Of a stretch of 64,000 nucleotides of DNA, positions 1-9,494 are shown in pieces. A program made the translations under genes and the position numbers. The DNA lies in NCBI GenBank assembly GCA_030145245.1, contig JAQYWC010000046.1, positions 20,139 to 84,138 of the forward strand, in the 5' to 3' direction. A model generated the notes under the pieces. The model did not search any database, had not been told where the DNA came from, and saw only the letters and a program-made list of their open reading frames with translations. Positions within the stretch are counted from its first letter, which is position 1, and each line of letters starts with the position of its first letter. The DNA is from Desulfobacterium sp. (GTDB lineage: Bacteria; Desulfobacterota; Desulfobacteria; Desulfobacterales; Desulfobacteraceae).

Positions 1-210
1 GTCATAGGAGGACGCGTTCAGCTCAGAAAACGATGCCGCATTGATAGTAACGATATCCCCCTCTTTGGTTTTCAGGGAAAGATCGACATTGCTGCTTTCG
101 GATGCGGCCAGGGAGTGCCGCTGGGAGGAGCGGAAACCTGTCTCAGCCATGGAACGGTTGGGATTGCCATGTCCGGCCAATGCCTGGGAGTACGGTGAGA
201 TACTGTTCAT
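1..210 (-). CDS. Hypothetical protein, 5' part only (runs off the window)
   Basis: Reading the minus strand from the ATG at 210-208 gives 70 codons with no stop before the window edge. A good ribosome binding site (AAGGAGTG, complement of about 217-224) lies just upstream of this ATG. The peptide begins MNSISPYSQALAGHGNPN and is rich in Ser, Asn and Ala; the second half (around NVDLSLKTKEGDIVTI) looks like the start of a beta-rich domain. There is no signal peptide or membrane segment in the visible part. I do not recognise the family. The strand matches the diguanylate cyclase downstream of it, but about 76 bases separate the cyclase start side from nothing shared, so co-transcription cannot be judged. 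Confidence 0.6.
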   Translation of the reverse strand, partial: MNSISPYSQALAGHGNPNRSMAETGFRSSQRHSLAASESSNVDLSLKTKEGDIVTINAASFSELNASSYD

Positions 211-286
211 ATGTAAACACTCCTTTATTCTCTGGGTTGCGTTGCCTTATATCCGTATCGGCCGCCCCCCCAACAAACGTTAGTGT

Positions 287-2683
287 TTATCGATTTTTTT
301 TGTAGCACTCCACCCGGTTGCGCCCGTTTTTCTTTGCCCGGTACAGGGCCTGATCCGCATGTTTCATCAGCTCTTCGATCTCTTTGATGCTGCTGTTCCA
401 GGTTGCGACCCCAAGGCTCACGGTAAACGAGATCCCGCCCTTGTCCAACGTCACTGAACTTCGTTCACAGGCCTGTCTGAACCGTTCGGCAATGGCAAAA
501 GCCCCCATGAGATCGGTCTCCGGAAGAAGAATAACAAACTCTTCTCCGCCGACCCGGGCAAACACATCCGCATCCCTGAGGGCCTTCCGACCCATATAGG
601 CAAAGGTCTTCAAAACCAGATCCCCGATTTCGTGGCCATGGGTATCGTTTATAATCTTAAAATGATCCAGGTCCAGCATGATCAGGGAGAGACCGGCAGG
701 GGAGTATCGCTTCTGGCGCTCTATTTCGATTTTTCCAAGTGCCATGAAATGTCTGCGGTTACACAATCCTGTCAAATAGTCGGTGGTGGCCACCTGTTTG
801 AGTTTCTCCTGGTACAGGCGCTTTTCCGTGATGTCATCCACCATCCAGACCACCCCCTTTGACAGATCCGGCGGGGTGGCCGAATCAATGGCCTTGCCGG
901 AAAGGGTGCACCAGACCGGGAAGCCGTCCCTGCGCCTGAGCTGATACTCCACCTGGATCTGTTCCCCATGGACCAGCCGGTTGAAATATTTTTCACCATA
1001 CTCGTTGAACCGCTCCTCGGAGAGATGAAGCGCCGTCATGCTCAACCCCACCATCTCTTCGGGTGTGTCATAACCAAGGATATCTGCAAGCCGCTGGTTT
1101 CCCTTGTACAAGATCCGCCCGCCCTTAAGAAACATGATGCCCACCGAACTGTTCTCAACAATGGTTGAAAGCTCCTCCAGGGCACTCTTCAGCTTCTGTT
1201 CCATCTCTTGCCGGAAGGTGATATCCCTGAACTCCACCACTCGTAACATGCGCCCCTTGTGGGGGATGGCCTTGCCCTGAAGCTCAAGGGGATAGGTGGA
1301 ACCATCTTTTCTGATGCCCTCGACACAATAGGGGTTTTCATAGTCTGAGGCAAATTTGGACCGCACCGAATCATGCCAGGCCGGGGCGATGAGCTCATAT
1401 CCGGACATGCCGATCAATTCCCGGGGCTCGTATCCGGTCATATCGGAAAAGGCCTGGTTTGAATCGATGATGCATTTTTTGTCATGGATGGCAATGCCGC
1501 CTGAGGAGGCCTCGTGGAGGATACGAAACCGCTCCTCGCTTTCCCTGAGTTCCCGCTCCGCACGCTTTCTCTTTTCAATGTCGGTTTTCAGGGTTACGTT
1601 CACCCCGGCAAGCTCGGCCGCCTGACCCTCCATCTGCTCGAGCATCCGGTCCACCTCCCTGCCGAGGGTGCCGATCTCATCGTTCTGGGAAAATCGAATT
1701 CTGGTGGAGAGATCACCTGTCTTTGCAACCCCCAGGACATGATCGGTCAAAACCATGATGGGGGATACCACGACCTTTCTCACGATAAAAACAACCAGAA
1801 AAGCCATAAACAGTCCAACAATGGATATCAGTGTCAACGAGTAGAAAAAGGTGCTTCTTCCCTTTGCAAGGATCTGCCTTGGAATCTCTGCCCGTATCAG
1901 GAACCCCTGGCCGCCGCCGATATCCGGCAGCCGGGAATAGATCAGGAGAGGCTCGCCCTCGCCCCTCCCTACTGTACGAAACGCATCAGGTTCAAGGGTT
2001 CTTGAGATCTCCTTCTCTTCCCGGGTCAACCCGTCCCCCTCCATGGCACGGATACTGAAATCCATCTCAACCTGTTCAGCCAGGAGCCCTATGGAAACCG
2101 GATCAAGAAGCCGGCCCATAATCAGCACCCCCCGGACGGGTCCCAGGTTTCTGGATGTGGTGATCGGCCGAAGACTTATCAGCATCGGCCCCCTGTCACT
2201 ATTGTATAGCCCTGTAATCTTCACCCCGGAGAGATCCTCTTTTTTCCAGGAAGAGGAAGCAAAAGCGTTGGTCAGGGACAGCAGGCCTTCGGGAAGAGCG
2301 GTCAACACCGTTTTATCCAGTTGGGAGAGATCCCATGCCTCGCAGAAATTGAACTTGCCTGAAATGTCAATGATGCAGGCAAGACTCAACCGGTTATTCA
2401 CCATGGTATCGGGATTGAGATTTCTCTCAACAAAGCCGGGGGATGGTGAGGCCGTGAAGTCGTAGAGATCGTCCCAGGCAGCCCAATCATGACAGAGGAT
2501 GTCCACATGGTGGATCTCCTCCCTGATCGCCTTGATGCAGCGCTCCATATCCTTTGTTGCCTCGCTTACCTCCAGCGCTTTAAAACCCGGCAGGATGATA
2601 AGGTGATGGATGCCATAGTTCAACGAGGCAAAAAGGGAAAAGACCAGTAACAGAATCAGGACTACCTTTGTTTTTAAGGGCAT
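287..2683 (-). CDS. Membrane diguanylate cyclase (CHASE4-HAMP-PAS-PAS-GGDEF)
   Basis: This 798-residue protein should make cyclic di-GMP from two GTP at the inner membrane. Order of parts: TM segment at about 7-25; a periplasmic region of about 240 residues with the CHASE4-like stretch CHDWAAWDDLYDF; a second TM at about 278-303; HAMP; a coiled linker; two PAS domains (about 385-495 and 510-625); and a C-terminal GGDEF domain. The active-site loop is GGEEF, so it is predicted to be active, and RDAD sits five residues before it, which matches the product-inhibition I-site (RxxD). No EAL domain is present. It appears to be a stand-alone gene transcribed away from the SPOUT methyltransferase. 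The ligand of the CHASE4 domain cannot be told from sequence. Confidence 0.9.
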   Translation of the reverse strand: MPLKTKVVLILLLVFSLFASLNYGIHHLIILPGFKALEVSEATKDMERCIKAIREEIHHVDILCHDWAAWDDLYDFTASPSPGFVERNLNPDTMVNNRLSLACIIDISGKFNFCEAWDLSQLDKTVLTALPEGLLSLTNAFASSSWKKEDLSGVKITGLYNSDRGPMLISLRPITTSRNLGPVRGVLIMGRLLDPVSIGLLAEQVEMDFSIRAMEGDGLTREEKEISRTLEPDAFRTVGRGEGEPLLIYSRLPDIGGGQGFLIRAEIPRQILAKGRSTFFYSLTLISIVGLFMAFLVVFIVRKVVVSPIMVLTDHVLGVAKTGDLSTRIRFSQNDEIGTLGREVDRMLEQMEGQAAELAGVNVTLKTDIEKRKRAERELRESEERFRILHEASSGGIAIHDKKCIIDSNQAFSDMTGYEPRELIGMSGYELIAPAWHDSVRSKFASDYENPYCVEGIRKDGSTYPLELQGKAIPHKGRMLRVVEFRDITFRQEMEQKLKSALEELSTIVENSSVGIMFLKGGRILYKGNQRLADILGYDTPEEMVGLSMTALHLSEERFNEYGEKYFNRLVHGEQIQVEYQLRRRDGFPVWCTLSGKAIDSATPPDLSKGVVWMVDDITEKRLYQEKLKQVATTDYLTGLCNRRHFMALGKIEIERQKRYSPAGLSLIMLDLDHFKIINDTHGHEIGDLVLKTFAYMGRKALRDADVFARVGGEEFVILLPETDLMGAFAIAERFRQACERSSVTLDKGGISFTVSLGVATWNSSIKEIEELMKHADQALYRAKKNGRNRVECYKKNR

Positions 2684-2840
2684 TTTCTCGCTTACCTTTG
2701 ATCCACAAATATGTTTCTTCTAATGGCTAACTTATATTCAGATCCCCCGGAAAAGTCTATGTTTTTTTACATTGCGCGATTTCATGATATCGATTATAAG
2801 GCTCTCAATACAGCCATATTTCACAAAAGGATTCCCAAGG

Positions 2841-3662
2841 ATGCTCAGCTTTTCATTTACCCGAAAAAAATTTCTATCCCTTACCCCCCAGGGCCGGCAC
2901 CGCTGGATCATCAAATGGCTCTCAGCAGTATATCACAAGATTTCAACAAACCGGGTCGGCCCGGAAAGCCTTGAGCTCTTTGCAAAGGAGTACACCCAGG
3001 TAATGGAGTGGTGCCAGGCCGTTCCCCCGACCCTGCCCCCTCCCAAAGACCAACGGGGCTGGCTTGAGTTTGTATCCGACGCCATCCATTGTGAGCGGAC
3101 CGCTTCCGGAATTGTTCCCAAAGACCAGGACCTTCTGACGGCAATAGAGACAGATGACAGGCCGGAAGAAAACAGCGGGTTTCCGAGACTCGACTTCCAC
3201 ATGGCCCTGGACGGCCTCAGGAGCCTTTTCAATGTGGGATCGATCTTCAGGAGCTGTGATGCCGCAGGATTCTCCTCCCTGATCCTTGGCAACACCCCCG
3301 GGGGGGAACATCCCCTGGTGCAAAAAACCTCCATGGGTGCAGCAAGCTGGATGCCCCACACAAAAACCCGGGATCTTGCAGGGACCCTTCTGGATATGAA
3401 GACCCAAGGGTACAGGATCACGGCCGTTGAAACGGCAAAGCACTCCAAGCCCTACAATGACAATCCCTGGGATGGCCGGGGGGTGGTTGTGATGGGCAAT
3501 GAAGAGTATGGGATCTCCTCCCATGTGATGCGGGTGTGCGATGATGTTGTTCACATTCCCATGTTCGGCAGGAAGAACTCCCTCAACGTTGCCAATGCAG
3601 CCTCCGTGGTTCTTTTTCACATCGCATCCACCCTGTATGCCCAAGGGCCGCAACCGGTTTAA
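2841..3662 (+). CDS. SpoU/TrmH-family (SPOUT) RNA 2'-O-methyltransferase
   Basis: Predicted to transfer a methyl group from S-adenosylmethionine to a ribose 2'-OH in tRNA or rRNA. The C-terminal half carries the SPOUT motifs: motif 1 around LFNVGSIFRSCDAAGF, motif 2 around VVVMGNEEYGIS, and motif 3 around IPMFGRKNSLNVANAAS, which together form the knotted SAM site. The N-terminal 110 residues have no clear domain. I chose the ATG at 2841 because AAAAGGA lies 9 bases upstream; an ATG at 2784 and a TTG at 2772 are also in frame and would add 19 or 23 residues. The exact RNA target cannot be told. It is followed by a clear promoter for the next operon, so it is probably monocistronic. Confidence 0.85.
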   Translation: MLSFSFTRKKFLSLTPQGRHRWIIKWLSAVYHKISTNRVGPESLELFAKEYTQVMEWCQAVPPTLPPPKDQRGWLEFVSDAIHCERTASGIVPKDQDLLTAIETDDRPEENSGFPRLDFHMALDGLRSLFNVGSIFRSCDAAGFSSLILGNTPGGEHPLVQKTSMGAASWMPHTKTRDLAGTLLDMKTQGYRITAVETAKHSKPYNDNPWDGRGVVVMGNEEYGISSHVMRVCDDVVHIPMFGRKNSLNVANAASVVLFHIASTLYAQGPQPV

Positions 3663-3686
3663 AATCCTGAAAATACAAAATTTTTC

Positions 3687-3714
3687 TTGCTTTTTAGACG
3701 TCTGAGTATATAAT
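3687..3714 (+). promoter_or_regulatory. Sigma-70-type promoter for the ABC importer operon
   Basis: TTGCTT at 3687-3692 and a perfect TATAAT at 3709-3714 are separated by 16 bases. The start of transcription would fall near 3721, leaving about 60 bases of leader before the substrate-binding protein gene. Confidence 0.6.
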
Positions 3715-3782
3715 AAAAGACTTTTGATTGACCCCGGGGTTGGTAAGCCTGGAGCAAGAGTAAATACAACAAGGAGTAGTCA

Positions 3783-4769
3783 ATGAAAACCATAGTTACA
3801 ACGATGGTGGCCGCTGTTCTGATCGCCTGTTCCGCTTTTTCGACAGCCGCGGCCCAGGACTCTGTCCTGGTCGGAATCTCGAAGATCGTTGCCCACCCGG
3901 CCCTTGACGCCCTGGAAACCGGTGTCCAGGACGGCATAAAAGAGAATTTCCCCAACGCACGGTTTGACCTTCAAAACGCCAACGGAGAACTTGCAACGGC
4001 CGCCTCCATTGCCCAGAAGTTCAAGTCCCAGCGAGTCGACCTTGCCGTGGGCATTGCAACCCCAACGGCCCAGGCCCTGGTGGGAACCATCAAAAAAAGC
4101 CCCGTGCTCTTCTGCGCCGTGACAGATCCCGTGGGCGCAGGCCTTGTGGGATCCACGGACAAAGGGGAGAAGAACGTGACCGGCACCTCGGACATGACCC
4201 CTGTGCGGGAACAGATCGAACTTTTAAACCGGATCAAGCCCCTCAAAGCCCTGGGCCATGTTTACTGCAGCAGCGAAGCCAATGCCGTTGCCCTGGCTGT
4301 GATCGCCAAACAGGTGTGCAGGGAGATGGGCATCAAATTTGTTGAGACCACGGTGACCAACTCAGCCGAGGTGATGCAGGCGGTTCAGACCATCGCATCC
4401 CGGGTGGACGGCATCTATCTGAGCAATGACAACACCGTATTTTCAGCCCTTTCCGCCGTCACCACGGTGGCCATGAAGCACAAGATACCGGTGATGTCGG
4501 CCGACCCGAGCTCGGCTGCGGACAACGATGTCCTGGCTGCCTGGGGATTTGACTACTACAAGATGGGCAAAGCCACCGGCCATCTTGCGGCAAGGATCCT
4601 CAAGGGTGAAAAACCCGAAAATATCCCCACTCTCTTCATGACAGACCCAAGTGATGTGGATCTGTTGATCAACAAAGATATAGCCAAAAAGCTGGGCCTG
4701 GTATTTCCCGAAGACGTTATCGCCTCGGCCAACACCATCATCGAAAACGGAAAACCCACGAGAAAGTAG
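3783..4769 (+). CDS. ABC transporter substrate-binding protein (TrpX-like, PF04392 type)
   Basis: A 328-residue exported protein. The N-terminus (MKTIVTTMVAAVLIACSAFS, then TAAAQ) is a typical signal peptide; a Cys at residue 16 is in the hydrophobic core and not in a proper lipobox. The mature part is a type-1 periplasmic binding fold with the family marks GISKIVAHPALDA, CAVTDPVGAGLV and the DNTVFSAL region. AAGGAG lies 8 bases before the ATG. The next two genes encode the permease and ATPase, giving a complete importer. Members of this family import tryptophan or tyrosine in Gram-positive bacteria; the substrate here is unproven. Confidence 0.88.
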   Translation: MKTIVTTMVAAVLIACSAFSTAAAQDSVLVGISKIVAHPALDALETGVQDGIKENFPNARFDLQNANGELATAASIAQKFKSQRVDLAVGIATPTAQALVGTIKKSPVLFCAVTDPVGAGLVGSTDKGEKNVTGTSDMTPVREQIELLNRIKPLKALGHVYCSSEANAVALAVIAKQVCREMGIKFVETTVTNSAEVMQAVQTIASRVDGIYLSNDNTVFSALSAVTTVAMKHKIPVMSADPSSAADNDVLAAWGFDYYKMGKATGHLAARILKGEKPENIPTLFMTDPSDVDLLINKDIAKKLGLVFPEDVIASANTIIENGKPTRK

Positions 4770-4776
4770 AGCGACC

Positions 4777-5667
4777 ATGATAGAAGGAATATTTGTTGAA
4801 GGGCTGATCTACTCGATCATGGCCCTGGGGGTCTTTTTTACCTTTCGAATCCTCGACTTTCCCGATCTGACCGTTGACGGTTCCTTTCCCATGGGAGCGG
4901 TGGTGATGGCCGCCTGTCTCCACCAGGGTGTCAACCCGGTCACAGGATTGTTGCTGGCCTTTGCAGGCGGAGTCTTGGCCGGGGTAACCACGGCCGAGAT
5001 CCACAACCGGCTCAAGGTCCCCCACCTTCTGGCCGGCATCCTCACCATGACCATGCTCTACTCGGTCAACATCCGGATATTGTCAAACAGGGCCAACCTT
5101 CCCCTCCTGAGGGTGGAGACGGTCCTGACAAAGATCCATGCATGGAGTGAGGGATTTATCTCTGCGGAATGGGCGTCCCTTATCTTCTTCCTCCTTGTGG
5201 TGATCTTGATTAAAAAAGGGCTGGACCTCTTTTTCATCACCGACATGGGACTCATGTTCGGGGCGCTTGGCAACAACGAACAGATGGTAAGGACCCAGGG
5301 GGTGAACCCCGCCATCCTCAAATCCATTGGTGTGGGCCTCTCCAACGGGCTTGTGGCGCTTTCCGGCGCCTTTGCCGCCCAGTACCAGGGGTTTGCCGAC
5401 GTCAACCTGGGCCAGGGCATTGTGGTGTCAGGCTTAGCCTCTGTGATGCTCGGGGAGTTTCTGCTCAGGTCCAACCGCATCTCCATCCTCACCCTGAGGG
5501 TGGTGCTGGGAACCATCCTGTTCAAGGCGATCATGTATCTCGGACGCTATTACGGCTACTACATCAACATGACCCCCAACGATCTCAAGCTCATTGCCGG
5601 CATCCTCATCATCATCTCCCTTGCCGCTGCAAACATAAGGAACAAAAAGGAGAAGAACCGGTCATGA
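4777..5667 (+). CDS. ABC transporter permease (TrpY-like, branched-chain/sugar permease superfamily)
   Basis: A 296-residue integral membrane protein with about eight hydrophobic segments, the permease of the importer whose binding protein lies 7 bases upstream. The N-terminus IEGIFVEGLIYSIMALGVFF and the stretch LDFPDLTVDGSFPMGAVV are characteristic of this permease family; the GALGNNEQMVRTQGV region would be the cytoplasmic coupling segment that docks the ATPase. The gene overlaps the ATPase gene by four bases (ATGA), which points to translational coupling. No odd features. Confidence 0.88.
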   Translation: MIEGIFVEGLIYSIMALGVFFTFRILDFPDLTVDGSFPMGAVVMAACLHQGVNPVTGLLLAFAGGVLAGVTTAEIHNRLKVPHLLAGILTMTMLYSVNIRILSNRANLPLLRVETVLTKIHAWSEGFISAEWASLIFFLLVVILIKKGLDLFFITDMGLMFGALGNNEQMVRTQGVNPAILKSIGVGLSNGLVALSGAFAAQYQGFADVNLGQGIVVSGLASVMLGEFLLRSNRISILTLRVVLGTILFKAIMYLGRYYGYYINMTPNDLKLIAGILIIISLAAANIRNKKEKNRS

Positions 5668-6458
5668 TAAGACTCGAAAAGGTCCAAAAGACCTTCGGCC
5701 TTGGCACGGCCGGTGAAAAGACCGTGATCCGCAACCTCGACTTTGAGGTTGAAAAAGGCGACTTCATCACCGTTGTGGGCAGCAACGGGGCGGGCAAGAC
5801 CACCCTGTTCAACCTCATCTCCGGAAGCATCTTTCCCACCCAGGGAAAGATCCTGATCAAGGGAAAAGAGGTCACCCGGGATCCCGAGTACAAGCGGGCC
5901 AAAGCCATTGGCCGGATATTCCAGGATCCCCTGGCCGGCACCGCCTCCAACATGACCCTGGAGGACAACATGATGATCACCAGCAACAAGGGGTTCAAGT
6001 GGCCCAAGATCAGTCTGACCCGCACCATGAGACAATCGTTCCAGGAGCAGGTTAAACAGCTTGAGATGGGCCTTGAATCGCGACTCAAGGAGAATGTCAA
6101 CACCCTTTCCGGCGGCCAGCGCCAGGCCCTGACCCTGCTCATGACCGTCACATCCAATCCCGATATTCTGCTCCTTGACGAGCACACGGCCGCCCTTGAC
6201 CCCAGGAACGCCGAACTTGTCATGGCGCTTACAAAACGCTTTATCAATGAAAAGGGCCTTACCACACTGATGGTGACCCACAACATGAACCACGCCATCG
6301 AATTTGGTAACCGGCTCATCATGATGGACCAGGGAGAAATAATAATCGATGTAAAACAAGAGGCCAAGAAGCAACTGACCAAAAAACGCTTAATAGAAAT
6401 GTTTAGTGAAATCAAAAAACGAGACTTTGAAAACGATGAAGTTCTCCTCACGTCTTAG
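5664..6458 (+). CDS. ABC transporter ATP-binding protein (TrpZ-like)
   Basis: This 264-residue subunit should power the importer encoded by the two genes before it. Walker A is GSNGAGKTT (near residue 40), the ABC signature is LSGGQRQAL, Walker B is ILLLDEHTAALDP, and the switch histidine is in LMVTHNMNHA. Its start codon overlaps the permease stop. Only 15 bases separate its stop from typA, so the operon may read through into typA. Confidence 0.92.
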   Translation: MIRLEKVQKTFGLGTAGEKTVIRNLDFEVEKGDFITVVGSNGAGKTTLFNLISGSIFPTQGKILIKGKEVTRDPEYKRAKAIGRIFQDPLAGTASNMTLEDNMMITSNKGFKWPKISLTRTMRQSFQEQVKQLEMGLESRLKENVNTLSGGQRQALTLLMTVTSNPDILLLDEHTAALDPRNAELVMALTKRFINEKGLTTLMVTHNMNHAIEFGNRLIMMDQGEIIIDVKQEAKKQLTKKRLIEMFSEIKKRDFENDEVLLTS

Positions 6459-6473
6459 AAGGAATAGATTTAA

Positions 6474-8279
6474 ATGAAGAACACAGCTCAAAACAGCAAC
6501 ATTCGAAATATTGCCATTATTGCCCATGTTGACCATGGAAAGACCACCCTTGTGGATGCCATGTTCAAGCAGAGCGGCATGTTCCGCCAGGGCAAAGAAG
6601 TAGATGACAGGATCATGGACTCCATGGACCTTGAAAGGGAGCGGGGCATCACCATCTCTGCCAAGAACTGCTCCGTTATATGGGAAGACATCAAGATCAA
6701 CATCCTCGACACCCCTGGCCATGCCGATTTCAGCGCCGAGGTGGAGCGGGCCCTGTCCATGGTGGACGGCGCCATCCTTTTGGTAGATGCCTCTGAAGGT
6801 CCCCTTCCCCAGACCCGGTTTGTCCTGAAAAAGGCCCTGACCGCAGGCCTTCGGATCATCGTTGCCATCAACAAGATCGACCGCCCCGATGCCCGGGTAG
6901 ACGAAGTCCTGGACGAGATCTACGACCTGTTCATCGATCTTGACGCCACAGACGAGCAGATCGACTTCCCCGTGCTCTACGCCATTGGAAAGGACGGCGT
7001 GGCAAAGCCGAGCATGGAAGACGATTCAGAAGACCTGAAGCCCTTGTTCTCAAAGATCCTCAGCGAGATTCCCGCACCCAGCTATGACCCGGATGAGCCC
7101 TTCCAGATGCTGGTATCGGATCTTGGCCACTCAGACTACACAGGAAGGCTTGCCATTGGTAAGATCTCCAACGGCCAGGTAAGCTCCAAGGATGAGCTGG
7201 TCCTCATGGGCGCGGACGACAAGATCGAGAAGATCAAGGTCTCCAGCCTCCAGGCCTATGACGGCGCCTCCCTTGCCGTTGCCGACCATGTTGAACCCGG
7301 CGACATTGCCGTGGTTTCCGGCACCGACAACTTCAAGATCGGGGACACCGTCTGCACCAAGGACTACCCCAAGGCCCTTCCCCGTATCGCCGTGGACGAG
7401 CCCACCATCACCATGATGTTCACCATCACCAACTCCCCGTTTTCAGGCATGGAAGGCAAACTTGTCCAGTCCAGCCGGATCCGGGAGCGACTTGAGAAAG
7501 AAGCCCTGGCCAACGTTGCCATCAGCGTTGAAGACACCGTGGAAAGGGACAGATTCAAGGTCAAGGGCCGTGGCGAGTTCCAGATGGCCATCCTGGTCGA
7601 GACCATGCGACGGGAAGGCTTTGAGCTCTGCGTGGGCCGTCCCGAGGTTATCTTCAAGGAAGGTGAAAACGGTGAGAAGATGGAGCCTGTCGAGCGCCTC
7701 TATGTGGACTGTGAAGAGGCCTTCACCGGTGTTGTTACGGAAAAACTCTCCATCAGAAAGGCACGGATGGTCAACCTTGTGAACAAGCGTGGCCGGGTAA
7801 ACATGGAGTTTTCAGCTCCCTCCCGCTCCCTCATCGGATACAGGGACGAGTTTCTGACCGACACCAAGGGTACGGGCATCATGAACTCCATCTTTTCAGG
7901 CTATGAGCCGTTCCGGGGCGAGTTCCCCACACGACGAACCGGATCCCTTGTGAGCGACCGCCAGGGCAAGTCCGTCCCCTACGCACTCTACAACCTGGAG
8001 CCCAGGGGCCGGCTGATGATCACCCCCGGCACCCCGGTTTATGAAGGAATGATCATCGGCGAGCACAGCAAGGACCGTGATCTTGACGTCAACCCCTGTA
8101 AGGAGAAGAAACTCTCCAACATGCGGGCTTCGGGCAAGGATGAGGCCACCACCTGTGCGCCGATTAAACCCCTGACCCTGGAGCAGGCTTTGAACTTCAT
8201 CAACGCGGACGAGCTTGTTGAGGTCACCCCCCTGACCGTCAGGGTAAGGAAAAAGATCCTTTCCAAACAGAAGCGATAA
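6474..8279 (+). CDS. typA: Ribosome-associated GTPase TypA/BipA
   Basis: A 601-residue translational GTPase, the usual length of the family. G1 is AHVDHGKTT, the switch region contains RERGITI, G3 is DTPGHADF and G4 is NKIDR. Domain II, the EF-G-like domain III/V and the BipA-specific C-terminal domain (around KEKKLSNMRASGKDEA) follow in order. TypA helps 50S subunit assembly and growth under stress. It starts 15 bases after the ABC ATPase gene and is followed by a strong hairpin. Confidence 0.96.
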   Translation: MKNTAQNSNIRNIAIIAHVDHGKTTLVDAMFKQSGMFRQGKEVDDRIMDSMDLERERGITISAKNCSVIWEDIKINILDTPGHADFSAEVERALSMVDGAILLVDASEGPLPQTRFVLKKALTAGLRIIVAINKIDRPDARVDEVLDEIYDLFIDLDATDEQIDFPVLYAIGKDGVAKPSMEDDSEDLKPLFSKILSEIPAPSYDPDEPFQMLVSDLGHSDYTGRLAIGKISNGQVSSKDELVLMGADDKIEKIKVSSLQAYDGASLAVADHVEPGDIAVVSGTDNFKIGDTVCTKDYPKALPRIAVDEPTITMMFTITNSPFSGMEGKLVQSSRIRERLEKEALANVAISVEDTVERDRFKVKGRGEFQMAILVETMRREGFELCVGRPEVIFKEGENGEKMEPVERLYVDCEEAFTGVVTEKLSIRKARMVNLVNKRGRVNMEFSAPSRSLIGYRDEFLTDTKGTGIMNSIFSGYEPFRGEFPTRRTGSLVSDRQGKSVPYALYNLEPRGRLMITPGTPVYEGMIIGEHSKDRDLDVNPCKEKKLSNMRASGKDEATTCAPIKPLTLEQALNFINADELVEVTPLTVRVRKKILSKQKR

Positions 8280-8288
8280 TATTATATT

Positions 8289-8321
8289 GGTGGGGTTTAA
8301 GACCCGGTCTCAAACCCCACC
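8289..8321 (+). terminator. Strong hairpin between typA and the MetE-like gene
   Basis: A 10-bp perfect stem (GGTGGGGTTT / AAACCCCACC) continues after one mismatch with AGAC/GTCT around a 3-base loop. No T tract follows, so it may be an attenuator or an mRNA-stabilising stem and not a classical terminator. The MetE-like gene starts 22 bases later. Confidence 0.5.
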
Positions 8322-8343
8322 GATCTTATGAGGAGTTGACACT

Positions 8344-9408
8344 ATGACAGACTTTAAAGCAGACGCACTTCCCCTTCTCATCGGAAGCCTGCCCATGAAA
8401 GATCATGACGCAGCAACCCGGCTGATCCTTGAGTTCACCCCTGAAGTTCCCCTCTGGGCCCAACTCCCCATGTTTCTGGAAGAGGGCATGGCCGCCCAGT
8501 TCCTTCCAGGGATGCCGGGATTTACCGAATCGCCCGAAGGCAAGCTCTACATCAACGAAGAAAGCGACACCTTTGACGCCGAATACCTCGCCTTTTACGA
8601 GGAGTACCTGGCCGTAACCGAGGCAGGTGCAAGCCTGGACGATTCACGTTTTAGCCTGACCCCTGCCACCGGCCGGGGATTCAAAGAGTTCATGCGCCAG
8701 GTGGACCAGGACACATCCGGTTTCAAGGCCCTCAAGGGCCAGGTCACCGGTCCCTTCACCTTTGCCACCAGCGTCACGGACAAGGAAGGCAGGGCCATCT
8801 TCTACAACGACCAGCTCAGGGACGCAGCCATCAAGCACCTTGCCATGAACGCCAAATGGCAGGCCCGCACCTTTGCATCAAGGAACCTCACCCCCGTCAT
8901 CTTTTTTGATGAGCCGGCCCTTGCGGGATTCGGCACCTCGGCCTTTATCACGGTGTCACGTACGGAGGTGACCGAGGCCATCAACGAAGTAATGGCAGCG
9001 GTCCATGAAGAGGGCGGCCTCACCGGCATCCACGTGTGCGCCAACACCGAGTGGGACCTGCTCCTGGATTCAACGATCGACATCATCAACTTTGATGCCT
9101 ACTCCTACTTTGACAAGTTCATCCTCTACCCCGAGAAGATCAAGAACTTCATCGCCCGGGGCGGCATCATTGCCTGGGGCATCGTTCCCACGGACAATGC
9201 AGATGACATTGCCAAGGAGACCTGCGATACCCTCGGCGAAAAGCTTGAGGCCCAGATCGCCCAGATGGAAGCCATCGGCATCGACCGGGCAACCCTATTG
9301 TCCCAGTCCTTCATCACCCCCAGCTGCGGCACCGGTTCCATCGATCTCGACTCAGCCAAACGGGTGCTGATGCTCACCCGGGACCTGTCCAAAAGAATTC
9401 GCGCATAA
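8344..9408 (+). CDS. MetE C-terminal-domain-like protein (short, folate-independent methionine synthase candidate)
   Basis: A 354-residue protein that matches only the catalytic C-terminal barrel of cobalamin-independent methionine synthase; full-length MetE is about 750 residues. Zinc-ligand positions of MetE appear kept: His230 and Cys232 in GIHVCANTEWD, and Cys328 in TPSCGTGSID. It lacks the N-terminal half that binds methyltetrahydrofolate polyglutamate in MetE. Stand-alone 'core MetE' proteins of anaerobes are thought to take the methyl group from a corrinoid protein; that role is possible here but not shown, since no corrinoid protein lies nearby. A uroporphyrinogen decarboxylase-like methyltransferase is the main alternative. 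The ribosome binding site is GAGGAG upstream of 8344. Confidence 0.75.
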   Translation: MTDFKADALPLLIGSLPMKDHDAATRLILEFTPEVPLWAQLPMFLEEGMAAQFLPGMPGFTESPEGKLYINEESDTFDAEYLAFYEEYLAVTEAGASLDDSRFSLTPATGRGFKEFMRQVDQDTSGFKALKGQVTGPFTFATSVTDKEGRAIFYNDQLRDAAIKHLAMNAKWQARTFASRNLTPVIFFDEPALAGFGTSAFITVSRTEVTEAINEVMAAVHEEGGLTGIHVCANTEWDLLLDSTIDIINFDAYSYFDKFILYPEKIKNFIARGGIIAWGIVPTDNADDIAKETCDTLGEKLEAQIAQMEAIGIDRATLLSQSFITPSCGTGSIDLDSAKRVLMLTRDLSKRIRA

Positions 9409-9415
9409 AAAACAT

Positions 9416-9478
9416 CGCCTGGCTCCCCCGGGATCCAGGCGTCCGTACAAAGGGGACGCTTCCATAGAACCGTCCCCT
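9416..9478. terminator. Double hairpin between convergent genes
   Basis: CGCCTGG (9416-9422) pairs with CCAGGCG (9435-9441), and GGGGAC pairs with GTCCCC a little further on (about 9457-9478). The position between two convergent stop codons suggests a bidirectional transcription stop, although neither hairpin has a long T tract. Confidence 0.45.
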
Positions 9479-9494
9479 ATGCTTACAGCCGGGA

